From: an uncultured Clostridia bacterium
Lineage (GTDB): Bacteria; Bacillota; Clostridia; TANB77; CAG-508
NCBI GenBank assembly: GCA_944388935.1
Contig: CALXKK010000001.1
Location: 152,048-216,047, forward strand
Direction of reading: 5' to 3'
DNA length: 64,000 nucleotides
A program made the translations under genes and the position numbers. Positions 18,003 through 26,614 of the stretch are shown piece by piece (within the stretch, counting starts at the first letter, position 1; each line of letters begins with the position of its first letter). Below the pieces are notes generated by a model. That model saw only the letters and a program-made list of their open reading frames with translations. It was not told the origin of the DNA and did not search any database.

Positions 18003-18662
18003 TTAGTCTTTTGCAATCGTTAACACTCCAACTTTTTTGGCTCCATTTTCTTTAAGTAATCGACTACATTCATTTGTAGTACTTCCTGTTGTAAAAACAT
18101 CATCAAATAATAAAATTTTTTTGTCTTTTATTTTTTCTATATTTTTAACGCTATATGCATTTTTTATGTTCATTTTTCTTTGTATTTCGTTCAATGTGCT
18201 TTGGGGTTTTATATTTTTGTCTTTATATAATATATCTATTTCTATTTTTATATGATTTTCTCTTTTTTTCAGCTCTTCTAATATTAAATATGTTTGATTA
18301 TATCCTCTTAGTCTTTTTCTTATTTTATTTAATGGAATTGGAATTAAATAATCATATGAAAATATATATTTCATTACTTTTTTATTAGCATATATAAATT
18401 CTGCAAACAATTTACTTAAATATGCTTTGTCTTTAAATTTATATTGAACAATTTTTTCCTTTATTATTCCTGTATATTTAAAAATATGCATATGTTCATC
18501 ATAATAAATTCCTTTTAATTCCAAAAAGCATTTTCTATTTGGAAAAATTATTTTGTCTATTTTCTTTTTACATCTATTACAAATTGCGTCATCGCAAATT
18601 TTTTCGCATATCCCACATGTTTGTGGGAATAAAAAATTGAGAGCTTTATTAATAAGTTCCAT
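18003..18662 (-). CDS. ComF-family phosphoribosyltransferase-like protein
   Basis: The 219-residue protein has an N-terminal zinc-finger-like cysteine cluster (TCGICEKICDDAICNRCKKK, residues 15-34) and a C-terminal PRPP-binding fold with LLFDDVFTTGSTTNECSRLLKENGA near residues 188-212. ComF proteins support uptake of single-stranded DNA in competent cells. The gene lies 32 bp downstream of recD2, a helicase also implicated in DNA processing, and they probably share the promoter upstream of recD2. The ribosome site is AAGGAGG. Whether this organism is naturally transformable cannot be told from this window. Confidence 0.87.
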   Translation of the reverse strand: MELINKALNFLFPQTCGICEKICDDAICNRCKKKIDKIIFPNRKCFLELKGIYYDEHMHIFKYTGIIKEKIVQYKFKDKAYLSKLFAEFIYANKKVMKYIFSYDYLIPIPLNKIRKRLRGYNQTYLILEELKKRENHIKIEIDILYKDKNIKPQSTLNEIQRKMNIKNAYSVKNIEKIKDKKILLFDDVFTTGSTTNECSRLLKENGAKKVGVLTIAKD

Positions 18663-18694
18663 ATTCCTCCTTATTATTTGCCCCCAATTCTAAT

Positions 18695-20917
18695 TTAAGA
18701 TATCATTCTTAATTTATATTCTAAACCTGTGTTACGAATCTTTGTATCTGCATTTTGTATCATAAATCTTACCACATTATCGTTTCCAATTAATATTAAT
18801 AGTTTTTTAGCTCTTGTTAATCCTGTATATAATAAATTCCTTGTAAGAAGCATAGGAGATGACCCAGTAACTACCATTATTACAACATCAAATTCACTAC
18901 CTTGTGCCTTATGTACTGTTATTGCATATGCATGTTCTATTTGGTCCATATCGGAGAAAGCATACCACGCTTCTTTTTCGTCATCAAAGAAAATTTTTAT
19001 TTGTTTGTTTATAAAATCTATTTTCTCTACCTTTCCAAGTTCTCCATTAAATATTCCTGTTCCGTTTTCATACTTTGCTGTTATGCCATTTCCTTTTTCC
19101 CAATAAATATCGTAATTATTTTTCACTTGCATAACTCTGTCGCCTTCTCTAAATACAACCTCTCCTACTTTTTTCTCGTTTTTCTTGCTATCTTCAGGAT
19201 TTAATTCTTTCTGCAATCTTTTATTTAATTCTTTGGTTCCAAGCAATCCCTTTTTAGTTGGTGATAGAATTTGTATATTTTCGAAAAAGTCATAATCTCC
19301 GAAATTCTTTAATTTTCCTTTACATAATGAAATTATTTGGTCCAACATAATGTCTTGACTTTTTTCTTTTATATAAAAGAAATCATCTTTTAAACCTTCT
19401 TGCTCTTCTTTACTTAAAAAGTATTCGCCATCATTTACCCTATGTGAATTAACAATAATCTTACTTTCTGCAGCTTGTCTAAAAATTTCATCCAAAAATA
19501 TTGTTTTTATTCTTTTTGAATTTATTATATCTTTTAATACACTTCCTGGTCCAACAGATGGTAATTGGTCGGTATCTCCTACTAATACAAGCTTTGTACC
19601 TTGATATATTCCATTTAACAAATAGTTCATTAAATATATATCTACCATTGATGCTTCATCTACAATTATTACATCTGCATCTATTGGAGCTACATCATAA
19701 TTCATAATTGTAAATTCATTATCTTTTTCTATCTTTCCTATTTCTAGAAGCCTATGTAATGTTTTAGCTTCTTCCCCTGTCATTTCTGTCATTCTTTTTG
19801 CAGCTCGTCCTGTAGGTGCACATAATACAACTTTTCTTCCATGAGTTTTATAAATATCTATAACATTTTTTATAATTGTAGTTTTTCCTGTACCTGGTCC
19901 ACCAGTGATTACCACTACATTGTTTGAATTTATTGCTTGTATTGCTTCTTTTTGCTTTTTAGATAAATTTATATTTCCTACTTTTTCTATCTTCTCTAGC
20001 TCTTTATTAAATCCATCTATTTTCTTTATATTTCGTGCTGAATCTAGCAATATAAGTTTACTTGCAATATTTGCTTCTGCCTCATATAATTCTTTGCTAT
20101 AAACCCAATTTTCATCTTCTCTTTTTTCTATTACAATTTCTTCTTTTACATTTAAATCTATTAAACAATGCTCTATATCGTCTTCTTCCACTTTTAATAG
20201 TTCTTTTACATATTTTATTAGATTTTCCTCTAGAGTACAGCAATGACCATTATATGATATTTTTATAAGTCCATATTTTATTCCACATTTAATTCTCTTA
20301 TAATTATTTATTTCGAAACCATTTTCCAATGCATATTTATCTAATTTAGCAAAATCTATACCTTTTACTAAATCTATTAAAATATATGGATTAGATTCTA
20401 TTTCATCTATTGTTTGTGGTCCTAATTTTTTATAAATATTTTTTGCATTTGCAGGACTTATTCCAAAATTTCCTAAATATCCAACAATTTGCCAAAGGTC
20501 CCAATTTTCCACAAAAGATTCTGCCATTTCTATGGCTTTTTCTTTTGTAATTCCTTTTATTTGTGCTAATTTTTCTGGTTCAAATTTAAATACATTTATT
20601 GTATCTTCCCCAAAAGTCTTTACTATTTTTTTAGCTGTTGCAGGGCCAATACCTTTTATTGTACCATTTGATAAGTATTTTTCTAAAGAATCTAGGGTCT
20701 TAGGCATTATTTTTTCGAATGTTTCTACTTTAAATTGTCTTCCGTATTCTTTATGTGTTACAAAATTTCCTATTACTTTAATGTAATCTCCTTCTATTAA
20801 AAAAGGCATATATCCTACAATTGTAATTGAATCTTCTTCATTTTCTAATATTCCAATTAAATAACTATTAACTTCATTTTGATATATAATTTCTGTTAGT
20901 TGTCCTGTTAATTCCAC
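18695..20917 (-). CDS. recD2: RecD2-type ATP-dependent DNA helicase
   Basis: This 740-residue SF1B helicase has the RecD2 layout: an N-terminal OB-like region (residues 1-70), helix-hairpin-helix repeats (about 80-190, SNGTIKGIGPATAKKIVK), Walker A GGPGTGKTT (339-347), the DEASMVD Walker B motif, and a C-terminal UvrD-like part with YAITVHKAQGSEFD and YTGLTRAKK. RecD2 unwinds 5'-3' and acts in repair without RecBC. The start is the GTG at 20917, with AGAGGT 5 bp upstream. A good sigma-A promoter lies just upstream and the comF-like gene follows. Confidence 0.92.
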   Translation of the reverse strand: MELTGQLTEIIYQNEVNSYLIGILENEEDSITIVGYMPFLIEGDYIKVIGNFVTHKEYGRQFKVETFEKIMPKTLDSLEKYLSNGTIKGIGPATAKKIVKTFGEDTINVFKFEPEKLAQIKGITKEKAIEMAESFVENWDLWQIVGYLGNFGISPANAKNIYKKLGPQTIDEIESNPYILIDLVKGIDFAKLDKYALENGFEINNYKRIKCGIKYGLIKISYNGHCCTLEENLIKYVKELLKVEEDDIEHCLIDLNVKEEIVIEKREDENWVYSKELYEAEANIASKLILLDSARNIKKIDGFNKELEKIEKVGNINLSKKQKEAIQAINSNNVVVITGGPGTGKTTIIKNVIDIYKTHGRKVVLCAPTGRAAKRMTEMTGEEAKTLHRLLEIGKIEKDNEFTIMNYDVAPIDADVIIVDEASMVDIYLMNYLLNGIYQGTKLVLVGDTDQLPSVGPGSVLKDIINSKRIKTIFLDEIFRQAAESKIIVNSHRVNDGEYFLSKEEQEGLKDDFFYIKEKSQDIMLDQIISLCKGKLKNFGDYDFFENIQILSPTKKGLLGTKELNKRLQKELNPEDSKKNEKKVGEVVFREGDRVMQVKNNYDIYWEKGNGITAKYENGTGIFNGELGKVEKIDFINKQIKIFFDDEKEAWYAFSDMDQIEHAYAITVHKAQGSEFDVVIMVVTGSSPMLLTRNLLYTGLTRAKKLLILIGNDNVVRFMIQNADTKIRNTGLEYKLRMIS

Positions 20918-20946
20918 TTTTTACCTCTTTTCCACACATTACAATA

Positions 20947-20975
20947 ATTTTATCATATTAGTTAAATATTAACAA
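20947..20975 (-). promoter_or_regulatory. Promoter of recD2-comF
   Basis: TTGTTA (20975-20970) and TAAAAT (20952-20947) are spaced by 17 bp, about 30 bp upstream of the recD2 GTG. Confidence 0.6.
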
Positions 20976-20977
20976 TT

Positions 20978-21328
20978 TTATTTTGAAATTTCGTCCATTA
21001 TTTCCTTACATTCGTTCCAATCAGAAGCTTTTATAAAATTATAATCCTTTGATAATTTCGAAATTATTTTATATGTATCATCGCTAGAATCCAAATCCAC
21101 CATAATTATTCCTTTGGTTAATTCCTCTTTATTATGTAATAGTTTACAAATTATATTTCTAGTAAAACATTCTATTCTATCCTCTTGATTTTTAGCTGCT
21201 ATTATTACATATATTCCATCTTGTTTAAATTTTGTACATGCAAAATAATATCTAATTGTTTTTGCAATTTCTATTAAACCATATAAGGCAAGTGTCCATA
21301 ATATAGCATTTGGTATAAAATCTTGCAT
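20978..21328 (-). CDS. Small membrane-anchored protein of unknown function
   Basis: The 116-residue product starts with a hydrophobic segment (residues 5-22, PNAILWTLALYGLIEIAK) and continues with a soluble part containing YVIIAAKNQEDRIECFTRNI and IIMVDLDSSDDTYKIISKL. That alternation resembles the first two strands of a GT2-like Rossmann fold (AAKNQED..., D-x-SSDDT), but the protein is too short to be an enzyme of that type. It is preceded by an AGAAGGTGA ribosome site and lies between mreB and recD2 on the same strand. I do not recognise a family. Confidence 0.65.
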   Translation of the reverse strand: MQDFIPNAILWTLALYGLIEIAKTIRYYFACTKFKQDGIYVIIAAKNQEDRIECFTRNIICKLLHNKEELTKGIIMVDLDSSDDTYKIISKLSKDYNFIKASDWNECKEIMDEISK

Positions 21329-21410
21329 ATTATCACCTTCTTATATAGTATATGTTTTTCTTTATAAAGTGTTAAAATAATGCAAAATTTGTTTAAACTT
21401 AGCACAAAAA

Positions 21411-21441
21411 GAAAAAACACTTTGCTTTTAAACAAAGTGTT
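21411..21441 (-). terminator. Terminator of mreB
   Basis: On the minus strand AACACTTTG pairs with CAAAGTGTT and is followed by TTTTTCTTTTTG, about 40 bp past the mreB stop. Confidence 0.87.
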
Positions 21442-21478
21442 GGTATATATAAACGAAGAGGGCTATTCTTCATTGATA

Positions 21479-22483
21479 TTATTTTCTTGTTTTTCCGTCA
21501 AGTGCATCAAGATTGTCCAATGCTTTTCCTGTTCCTAATGCTACACAAGAAATTGCATCTTCTGCTATCATGACATTTATTCCTGTTTTTTCTTGTAATA
21601 ATTTGTCTAATCCATCTACTAAGCAACCTCCACCTGTCATATAGATTCCTCTATCACTTATGTCTGATGAAAGTTCTGGTGGAGTTTTTTCTAATACAGA
21701 ATGAACTGCATCTACAATCATCATTGCTGGTTCTATTAAAGCTTCTAACATTTCGCTAGAATATACTGTTATTGTTTTTGGTAAACCAGTTGATAAATCT
21801 CTTCCTCTAATATCCATTTCTACATCTTGAATTTTTGGATAAACACAACCAATATTTATTTTTAAATCTTCTGCTGTTCTTTCACCTATCATTATATTGT
21901 GTTTTCTTTTTATGTATTTTACTATTGCTTCATCTAGTTTATCTCCTGCAACTTTTAGGGATGTGCTTACAACAGATCCACCTAAAGATATTACAGCAAT
22001 ATCTGTAGTTCCACCACCAATATCTACAATCATATTTCCACATGGTTTTGATATATCTATTCCAGCTCCTATTGCTGCGGCTATTGGTTCTTCTATTAAA
22101 TATACTTTACGAGCTCCTGCTTGTGATGCTGCATCTATTACTGCTCTTTTTTCTACTTCTGTTACTTGAGAAGGTATACATATCATAATTCTTGGTGCAA
22201 ATATAAATTTTCCACACACTTTATTTATAAAATATTTTAACATCTTTTCTGTTACAGTATAATCTGATATAACCCCATCTCTTAATGGTCTTGTAGCTAT
22301 GATATTTCCCGGTGTTCTTCCTAACATTCTTCTAGCTTCCTGTCCAACAGCAAGAACGTCTCCAGAATTTTTATCCACAGCAACAACAGAAGGTTCTCTT
22401 AAAACAATACCTTTCCCTTTAACATATGCAATTACTGTCGCTGTACCTAAATCTATTCCTATATCTTGACCAAAACCAAACAT
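21479..22483 (-). CDS. mreB: Rod-shape-determining actin homologue MreB/Mbl
   Basis: This 334-residue actin-fold ATPase has DIGIDLGTATV at residues 7-17 (phosphate 1), VDIGGGTTDIAVISLGG (phosphate 2) and MTGGGCLVDGLDKLL (adenosine loop). It lacks a signal peptide. MreB-family filaments move under the membrane and direct sidewall peptidoglycan synthesis, so cells are probably rod-shaped. The sequence is equally compatible with the Mbl paralogue, because mreC and mreD are not adjacent. It has its own promoter and terminator and is monocistronic. The ribosome site is AAAGGAG. Confidence 0.9.
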   Translation of the reverse strand: MFGFGQDIGIDLGTATVIAYVKGKGIVLREPSVVAVDKNSGDVLAVGQEARRMLGRTPGNIIATRPLRDGVISDYTVTEKMLKYFINKVCGKFIFAPRIMICIPSQVTEVEKRAVIDAASQAGARKVYLIEEPIAAAIGAGIDISKPCGNMIVDIGGGTTDIAVISLGGSVVSTSLKVAGDKLDEAIVKYIKRKHNIMIGERTAEDLKINIGCVYPKIQDVEMDIRGRDLSTGLPKTITVYSSEMLEALIEPAMMIVDAVHSVLEKTPPELSSDISDRGIYMTGGGCLVDGLDKLLQEKTGINVMIAEDAISCVALGTGKALDNLDALDGKTRK

Positions 22484-22523
22484 TAATATTCTCCTTTTCT
22501 TTCATTATTACAAGTCTGTTACA

Positions 22524-22552
22524 ATTATATTACAAAAATTTTAAAATAGCAA
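22524..22552 (-). promoter_or_regulatory. Promoter of mreB
   Basis: TTGCTA (22552-22547) and TATAAT (22529-22524) are spaced by 17 bp. The -35 element lies in the 3' arm of the preceding terminator. Confidence 0.72.
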
Positions 22553-22589
22553 TAAAAATATTTATATATTTTATATATTTTTATTGCTA
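22547..22589 (-). terminator. Terminator of the unknown four-gene operon
   Basis: A 15-bp stem (TAGCAATAAAAATAT with ATATTTTTATTGCTA) is followed on the minus strand by TTTTAAAATTTTTG. It lies about 80 bp past the stop of the gene ending at 22667. Confidence 0.78.
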
Positions 22590-22666
22590 CTTAAATATAT
22601 TACAATGATATTTATAAAATTTCAAGTATTTTCACAAGTTTAATTTATTTTATCGATTAAAAATTA

Positions 22667-23179
22667 CTAGAATGGGAAAAGACCAAATAAGTATCCTACT
22701 GGCATATAATAAATTACTATTAGACCTCCTACAAATAAAGCCATTTTTTGAGTCTTCGTAAGTTCTATATCTATTGGATTTAGTAAATAATCTGGTGCAG
22801 TATCTGACATTGAAATTTCTACTCTTTCCGTTCCTTCACATTTATATCTTATAGTAAAATACTGACTTTCATTAGGCTCCAATTTAAAAATTTGAGCATA
22901 TCCAGTATTTATGTTATTCCCATATTCAGAATAACAGTCTAATTTTATGTATTTATTTTCTATCGTACTTCCAGTATTATTAGTTATACATCCATAAATA
23001 TATCCATTTGCATTTGTAGCTTTTGAATCTATTATTTCTATTTGTGGACTTTCAAATAACACATCACAATTCTTTGGTTTGTACATTGATAATATTATTA
23101 ATTTAGACATTACTGTAACAAATATAAATAATGCAACCACTAATAATATATACTTTAAATATTGTTTAAACTTATCCAT
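22667..23179 (-). CDS. Unrecognised protein with two membrane segments and an external domain
   Basis: The 170-residue product has a membrane helix at residues 10-32, an extracytoplasmic part of about 110 residues and a second helix at about 147-167. The middle part (IEIIDSKATNANGYIYGCITNNTGSTIENKYIK onward) reads like an immunoglobulin-like or FxLYD-type beta domain that compares one state of a chain with another, but I cannot assign a family. It is the last gene of a four-gene set that ends in a strong terminator. The ribosome site is AGGAG. The gap to the upstream gene is 13 bp, so translation is probably coupled. No homologue with known function comes to mind. Confidence 0.7.
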   Translation of the reverse strand: MDKFKQYLKYILLVVALFIFVTVMSKLIILSMYKPKNCDVLFESPQIEIIDSKATNANGYIYGCITNNTGSTIENKYIKLDCYSEYGNNINTGYAQIFKLEPNESQYFTIRYKCEGTERVEISMSDTAPDYLLNPIDIELTKTQKMALFVGGLIVIYYMPVGYLFGLFPF

Positions 23180-23192
23180 TTTTTTACTCCTT

Positions 23193-23570
23193 TTATTTCT
23201 TTATAAATTCTCCCACTTTATCTACCATATATTTATACATAAAATCGATAGTACCTGCTAAATACTCTAAGTCCTCTATTTTTACATCACTCATATTTAC
23301 GTCATTATATTCTGCATTTATTACTTGCATATTATTTTCTAAAAATTTATCTCTATCTATATATGTTTCTAATATATTTATTACTGATGAATCTGGCATA
23401 TCCATATTATATTTGGTTTTTATATACTTTATATTAATATATTCCAACATTGCTGCTAATTTATAATAAGCTTCTCTATAGTCTTCTTTTTCTATTAAAT
23501 TTTCTATTACTGATAATTTCTCTTTAAGATAATCGTTTTTTTCTAAATTTTCTATAATCTCTTTATCCAT
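23193..23570 (-). CDS. Unrecognised 125-residue helical cytosolic protein
   Basis: The protein is acidic, rich in Lys/Glu/Asn and probably all-helical (LEKNDYLKEKLSVIENLIEKEDYREAYYKLAAMLEYINIKYI). The N-terminal part has a TPR- or DUF4145-like feel, but no diagnostic motif is present. It has no membrane segment. Its ATG overlaps the stop of the upstream gene in a TAATG junction at 23570, with GGGGGA upstream, so the two are translationally coupled and probably function together. Base composition is like the chromosome average, unlike the first gene of the operon. Confidence 0.7.
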   Translation of the reverse strand: MDKEIIENLEKNDYLKEKLSVIENLIEKEDYREAYYKLAAMLEYINIKYIKTKYNMDMPDSSVINILETYIDRDKFLENNMQVINAEYNDVNMSDVKIEDLEYLAGTIDFMYKYMVDKVGEFIKK

Positions 23571-24610
23571 TATCTTGCATCCCCCTTTGTGCCTTCATTC
23601 TTACTATAAAGTTCTGCAATTTCATCTTTTGTTAATCCTGCTTTTACAGCTATCTCGTGTGCGTCTTGACGATTTTTTAATCCTCTTAAAGCCTCTACTA
23701 AATTGTTAGCATTTACATACATAAAATATTCTTGATATTCTGATGTTCCATCCATTAGTAAAACATTATCCTTTTGATAAATTGGATATCTATATTTATG
23801 GTCTGATAATTCTGAAACAAGCCTTGAATCAAAAATATGTACAGACATTTGACCAAAGCAAGGTACATCCATAACAAATAAAGTATTTTTACTACCATCC
23901 TTATCTTTTGTTCTTTTGATTCCATAAGATTGTGTATCATCTTGCTTTAACATATCTATTTCTTCTGCTATTGCTCTATCTTTTATACTCATACAATTGA
24001 TATAAGCTTTACTTAGCACATCATATCCACTTTTTCTTAGCGTTTCTATTTCATCAATGCTTATACCTAACTTTCCCAAGCTCCTTTGAATTATTTGCAT
24101 ACCTTTAGTATTACCACTTTCTTCTGCAACAAAATATCTATGTGCATTTAATACTATTCTATTTATTTTATCTTTATTTCTTAAATTATGCATTAGTGAT
24201 GGATAAGCTTCGTTTCGTTTATTGGCATCACTAATCATATCATATACTAACCTTTTTTGAGCATCCCTACATATATGTGCCAAACGATTAGAATAAAATA
24301 TTTCTAAAGCTTTTTCTGTTGTTTCTATACCTATAGCTGATTCTACCATATCGGGCAAATTAAAATCGCTTGGTAATCTAACCTGTCTATCTAATGGCTT
24401 TCTTCCTTCTAATTTATTAAACTGTGCTTTATAAGTTGGATATATATCTTCTATAGTTTTTGCAATAAATTCTAACCTAGAGATATCATCTAATTTATCA
24501 TATTTTTCTAAATCAAATTCATCTCCATGTCTTGTAAAGAAACCAACTATTTTATTAGTTCTAGCTCTTCTCATTGCTCTATCTAAATTAGAAAAATTCA
24601 TATCCTTCAT
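23570..24610 (-). CDS. Unrecognised 346-residue protein, main gene of an uncharacterised operon
   Basis: The product is soluble with no signal peptide. The first two thirds are predicted helical and charged (LDRAMRRARTNKIVGFFTRHGDEFDLEKYDKL, MVESAIGIETTEKALEIFYSNRLAHICRD). The C-terminal third has beta-type segments (NTLFVMDVPCFGQMSVHIF, KYRYPIYQKDNVLLMDG) followed by a short helical tail. I find no catalytic motif I can name. It follows the small GC-rich gene at 24659 by 48 bp, with a GC-rich hairpin in that gap, and overlaps the next gene by one base. The ribosome site is AAAGGTGG. Function unknown. Confidence 0.72.
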   Translation of the reverse strand: MKDMNFSNLDRAMRRARTNKIVGFFTRHGDEFDLEKYDKLDDISRLEFIAKTIEDIYPTYKAQFNKLEGRKPLDRQVRLPSDFNLPDMVESAIGIETTEKALEIFYSNRLAHICRDAQKRLVYDMISDANKRNEAYPSLMHNLRNKDKINRIVLNAHRYFVAEESGNTKGMQIIQRSLGKLGISIDEIETLRKSGYDVLSKAYINCMSIKDRAIAEEIDMLKQDDTQSYGIKRTKDKDGSKNTLFVMDVPCFGQMSVHIFDSRLVSELSDHKYRYPIYQKDNVLLMDGTSEYQEYFMYVNANNLVEALRGLKNRQDAHEIAVKAGLTKDEIAELYSKNEGTKGDAR

Positions 24611-24631
24611 AACACCACCTTTTTATAAAGA

Positions 24632-24654
24632 GGGGGCGGAACAATGCCCGCCCG
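24632..24654 (-). terminator. GC-rich hairpin between first and second genes of the unknown operon
   Basis: GGGCGG and CCGCCC pair with an 8-nt loop. Only a short pyrimidine tract (CCTCTTTAT) follows on the minus strand, so it may act as a partial terminator or processing site. Confidence 0.5.
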
Positions 24655-24658
24655 TGTT

Positions 24659-24922
24659 TTAGCGCGTTAGCGACTTGACCTGCTCAAGATAAGACTTAAG
24701 CAAGTCTATGTCCTCTTGTGTTATGCCTTCGCATGACAACTCTATGTCGCGCATAACATCATCGGCTGCTTTTTGGAGATCTAACAGCTTGTACAACAAG
24801 TTACGTCTCCTAATAGCAATTTTTTCATCGCTAACAGCTTCCTTTGGAGTTTTTTCCTTGAATTCTTTAATAATAGAATCCAACTCCGAAACAATTGCTG
24901 TCGCTTCCTGTTGCCTATCCAT
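24659..24922 (-). CDS. Small helical protein of unusually high GC, first gene of an unknown operon
   Basis: The 87-residue product is predicted almost entirely helical with heptad-like spacing (IVSELDSIIKEFKEKT, LLYKLLDLQKAADDVMRDIEL, DIDLLKSYLEQVKSL), suggesting a coiled-coil or helical-bundle adaptor. By eye the coding sequence is near 43-45% GC, against below 30% for its neighbours, and it uses codons such as GCG, CTG, CGC and AAC that are rare nearby. It has its own strong promoter at 24965-24993 and GAGGAGG before the ATG. I do not recognise the family. The composition suggests recent transfer or unusual selection. Confidence 0.72.
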   Translation of the reverse strand: MDRQQEATAIVSELDSIIKEFKEKTPKEAVSDEKIAIRRRNLLYKLLDLQKAADDVMRDIELSCEGITQEDIDLLKSYLEQVKSLTR

Positions 24923-24964
24923 GTTTCAACCTCCTCTACTATACTATGCTGTATTACCGTTTTA

Positions 24965-24993
24965 ATTATAGCATATTTTTCTATTTATGTAAA
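24965..24993 (-). promoter_or_regulatory. Promoter of the unknown operon
   Basis: TTTACA (24993-24988) and TATAAT (24970-24965) are spaced by 17 bp, about 43 bp upstream of the ATG at 24922. Confidence 0.78.
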
Positions 24994-25012
24994 TTATTTG
25001 TTTATTTTAAGA

Positions 25013-25057
25013 AAAGAAAAAAAGAAACTATTAAGTATAATACTTAATAATTTCTTT
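25013..25057 (-). terminator. Terminator of pyk
   Basis: AAAGAAATTATTAAGTA pairs with TACTTAATAGTTTCTTT on the minus strand, followed by a T-rich tract, directly after the pyk stop. Confidence 0.85.
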
Positions 25058-25073
25058 TTATTTGCATTACTAA

Positions 25074-26531
25074 TTAGATTTTTAAGATTCCACCAACTGT
25101 TTTGTTAACAGCATATTTTGATTTCTCTTTGCTTACTATTTGTGGTCCTCCACATAATGCAGCTTTGTCTCCAATTTGTAAATATCCTCTTTTTATAATT
25201 TGCTCTAGACCTTTTTCTATTGTATCATCTATGTCTTCTCCGTCTCTAACTAATATTGGGCAAACATTCCATAATGGTCCTAATTGATTATATACTTTTT
25301 CTGAATCTGTTATAGCAAATATTGGGCAAGCTGGTCCATAACCTGCTAATCTTCTTGCTGAATTTCCTGTATGTGTATAATCTATTATAGCATCTGCATT
25401 AATATCTCTTGCTGTTACACAAGTTGTGTAAGCTGCATGTGATTCTATATCAGCATTTTGTATATTCCAATCTTTTCTAGTAAATCTCTTCCAATAATTG
25501 ATTGTAGGTTCTACACTTTTTGCTATTTTAACCATTGCTTGTACACAATCTATTGGATAAGAACCCATAGCTGTTTCTCCAGAAAGCATTACGCATCCTG
25601 TACGATCGTATATAGCGTTTGCAACGTCACTTACTTCTGCTCTTGTAGGTAATGGGTTATTTGTCATACTCTCTAACATTTGTGTAGCTGTTATAACTAA
25701 TTTTCCTTCTTCGTTACATCTCTTAATGAATCTCTTTTGAACAACTGGTACTTCTTCGAATGGAACTTCTACAGCCATATCACCACGAGCTACCATTATA
25801 CCATCACAAGCTGCTAATATTTCTTCGAAATTATCTATACCTTCTTGGTTTTCTATTTTAGCTAAGATTTTTACATCTTTTCCACCGTTGTCATCTAATA
25901 CTTTACGCATTTCTGCAATATCTTCTTTGTTTCTAACAAATGAAGCTGAAACATAATCAAATCCTGCTCTTGCACCATTTGCTAAGTCATTGATATCTTT
26001 AGGGCTTAAGAATGGTATTTTTACAGAAACTCCAGGAACATTTATACTTTTTCTTGATCCTGCTCCTCCGCCAACTACTACTGTTCCAACGATATCTTGT
26101 CCTTTTATTTCATCAACTTTTACTTGAATTTTTCCATCATCTATTAATATTAGATTTCCAGGTTTTACATCTTTGTATAGGTCTTTGTAAGAAACTGATG
26201 TTCCTTCTTCATCTCCTAATCTGTCATCATTGAAGAATGTATATTTTTGTCCTGCTTTTAATTGAACTTTAACATCTCTTCCTGCTTTGTTTAATGCTGT
26301 TCTAATTTCTGGTCCTTTTGTATCTAGCATTATAGAAACTGGCAAACCTAATTTCTTTCTAATCTCGAAAAATCTTTCGATTTTGTCTTTTTGTTCATCA
26401 TAATCTCCATGAGAGAAATTAATTCTTGCAATAGACATTCCAGCTTTCATTAATTCTTCCATTCTATTTTCTGAAGCTGGTCCTATTGTACATACAATAT
26501 TTGTTTTTCTAAAATACTTTCTTTCTTTCAC
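25074..26531 (-). CDS. pyk: Pyruvate kinase
   Basis: This 485-residue glycolytic enzyme converts PEP and ADP to pyruvate and ATP. Diagnostic segments are NIVCTIGPAS (N-terminal strand), ARINFSHGD, MLDTKGPEIR, KIENQEGIDNFEEI with the catalytic Lys, MVARGDMAVEVP and TATQMLESM. The C-terminal allosteric domain is present, but the extra PEP-utiliser domain seen in some Bacillota is absent. Translation starts at GTG (26531), with AGGAGGT 7 bp upstream. It has its own promoter and terminator. Confidence 0.95.
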   Translation of the reverse strand: MKERKYFRKTNIVCTIGPASENRMEELMKAGMSIARINFSHGDYDEQKDKIERFFEIRKKLGLPVSIMLDTKGPEIRTALNKAGRDVKVQLKAGQKYTFFNDDRLGDEEGTSVSYKDLYKDVKPGNLILIDDGKIQVKVDEIKGQDIVGTVVVGGGAGSRKSINVPGVSVKIPFLSPKDINDLANGARAGFDYVSASFVRNKEDIAEMRKVLDDNGGKDVKILAKIENQEGIDNFEEILAACDGIMVARGDMAVEVPFEEVPVVQKRFIKRCNEEGKLVITATQMLESMTNNPLPTRAEVSDVANAIYDRTGCVMLSGETAMGSYPIDCVQAMVKIAKSVEPTINYWKRFTRKDWNIQNADIESHAAYTTCVTARDINADAIIDYTHTGNSARRLAGYGPACPIFAITDSEKVYNQLGPLWNVCPILVRDGEDIDDTIEKGLEQIIKRGYLQIGDKAALCGGPQIVSKEKSKYAVNKTVGGILKI

Positions 26532-26565
26532 AATAATTACCTCCTAGAATTTGACACTAGAAGGT

Positions 26566-26594
26566 ATTATATCATAAAAGATTTTCGTTCACAA
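26566..26594 (-). promoter_or_regulatory. Promoter of pyk
   Basis: TTGTGA (26594-26589) and TATAAT (26571-26566) are spaced by 17 bp, with an ATG just before the -10 (TATGATATAAT). Confidence 0.72.
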
Positions 26595-26614
26595 TACATT
26601 TTTCAACATTTTTT

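Noticed and set aside
24659..24922. Prophage or plasmid origin for the unknown operon.
   Set aside because: No integrase, portal, capsid or partition gene is nearby, and three of the four genes have chromosome-like composition.
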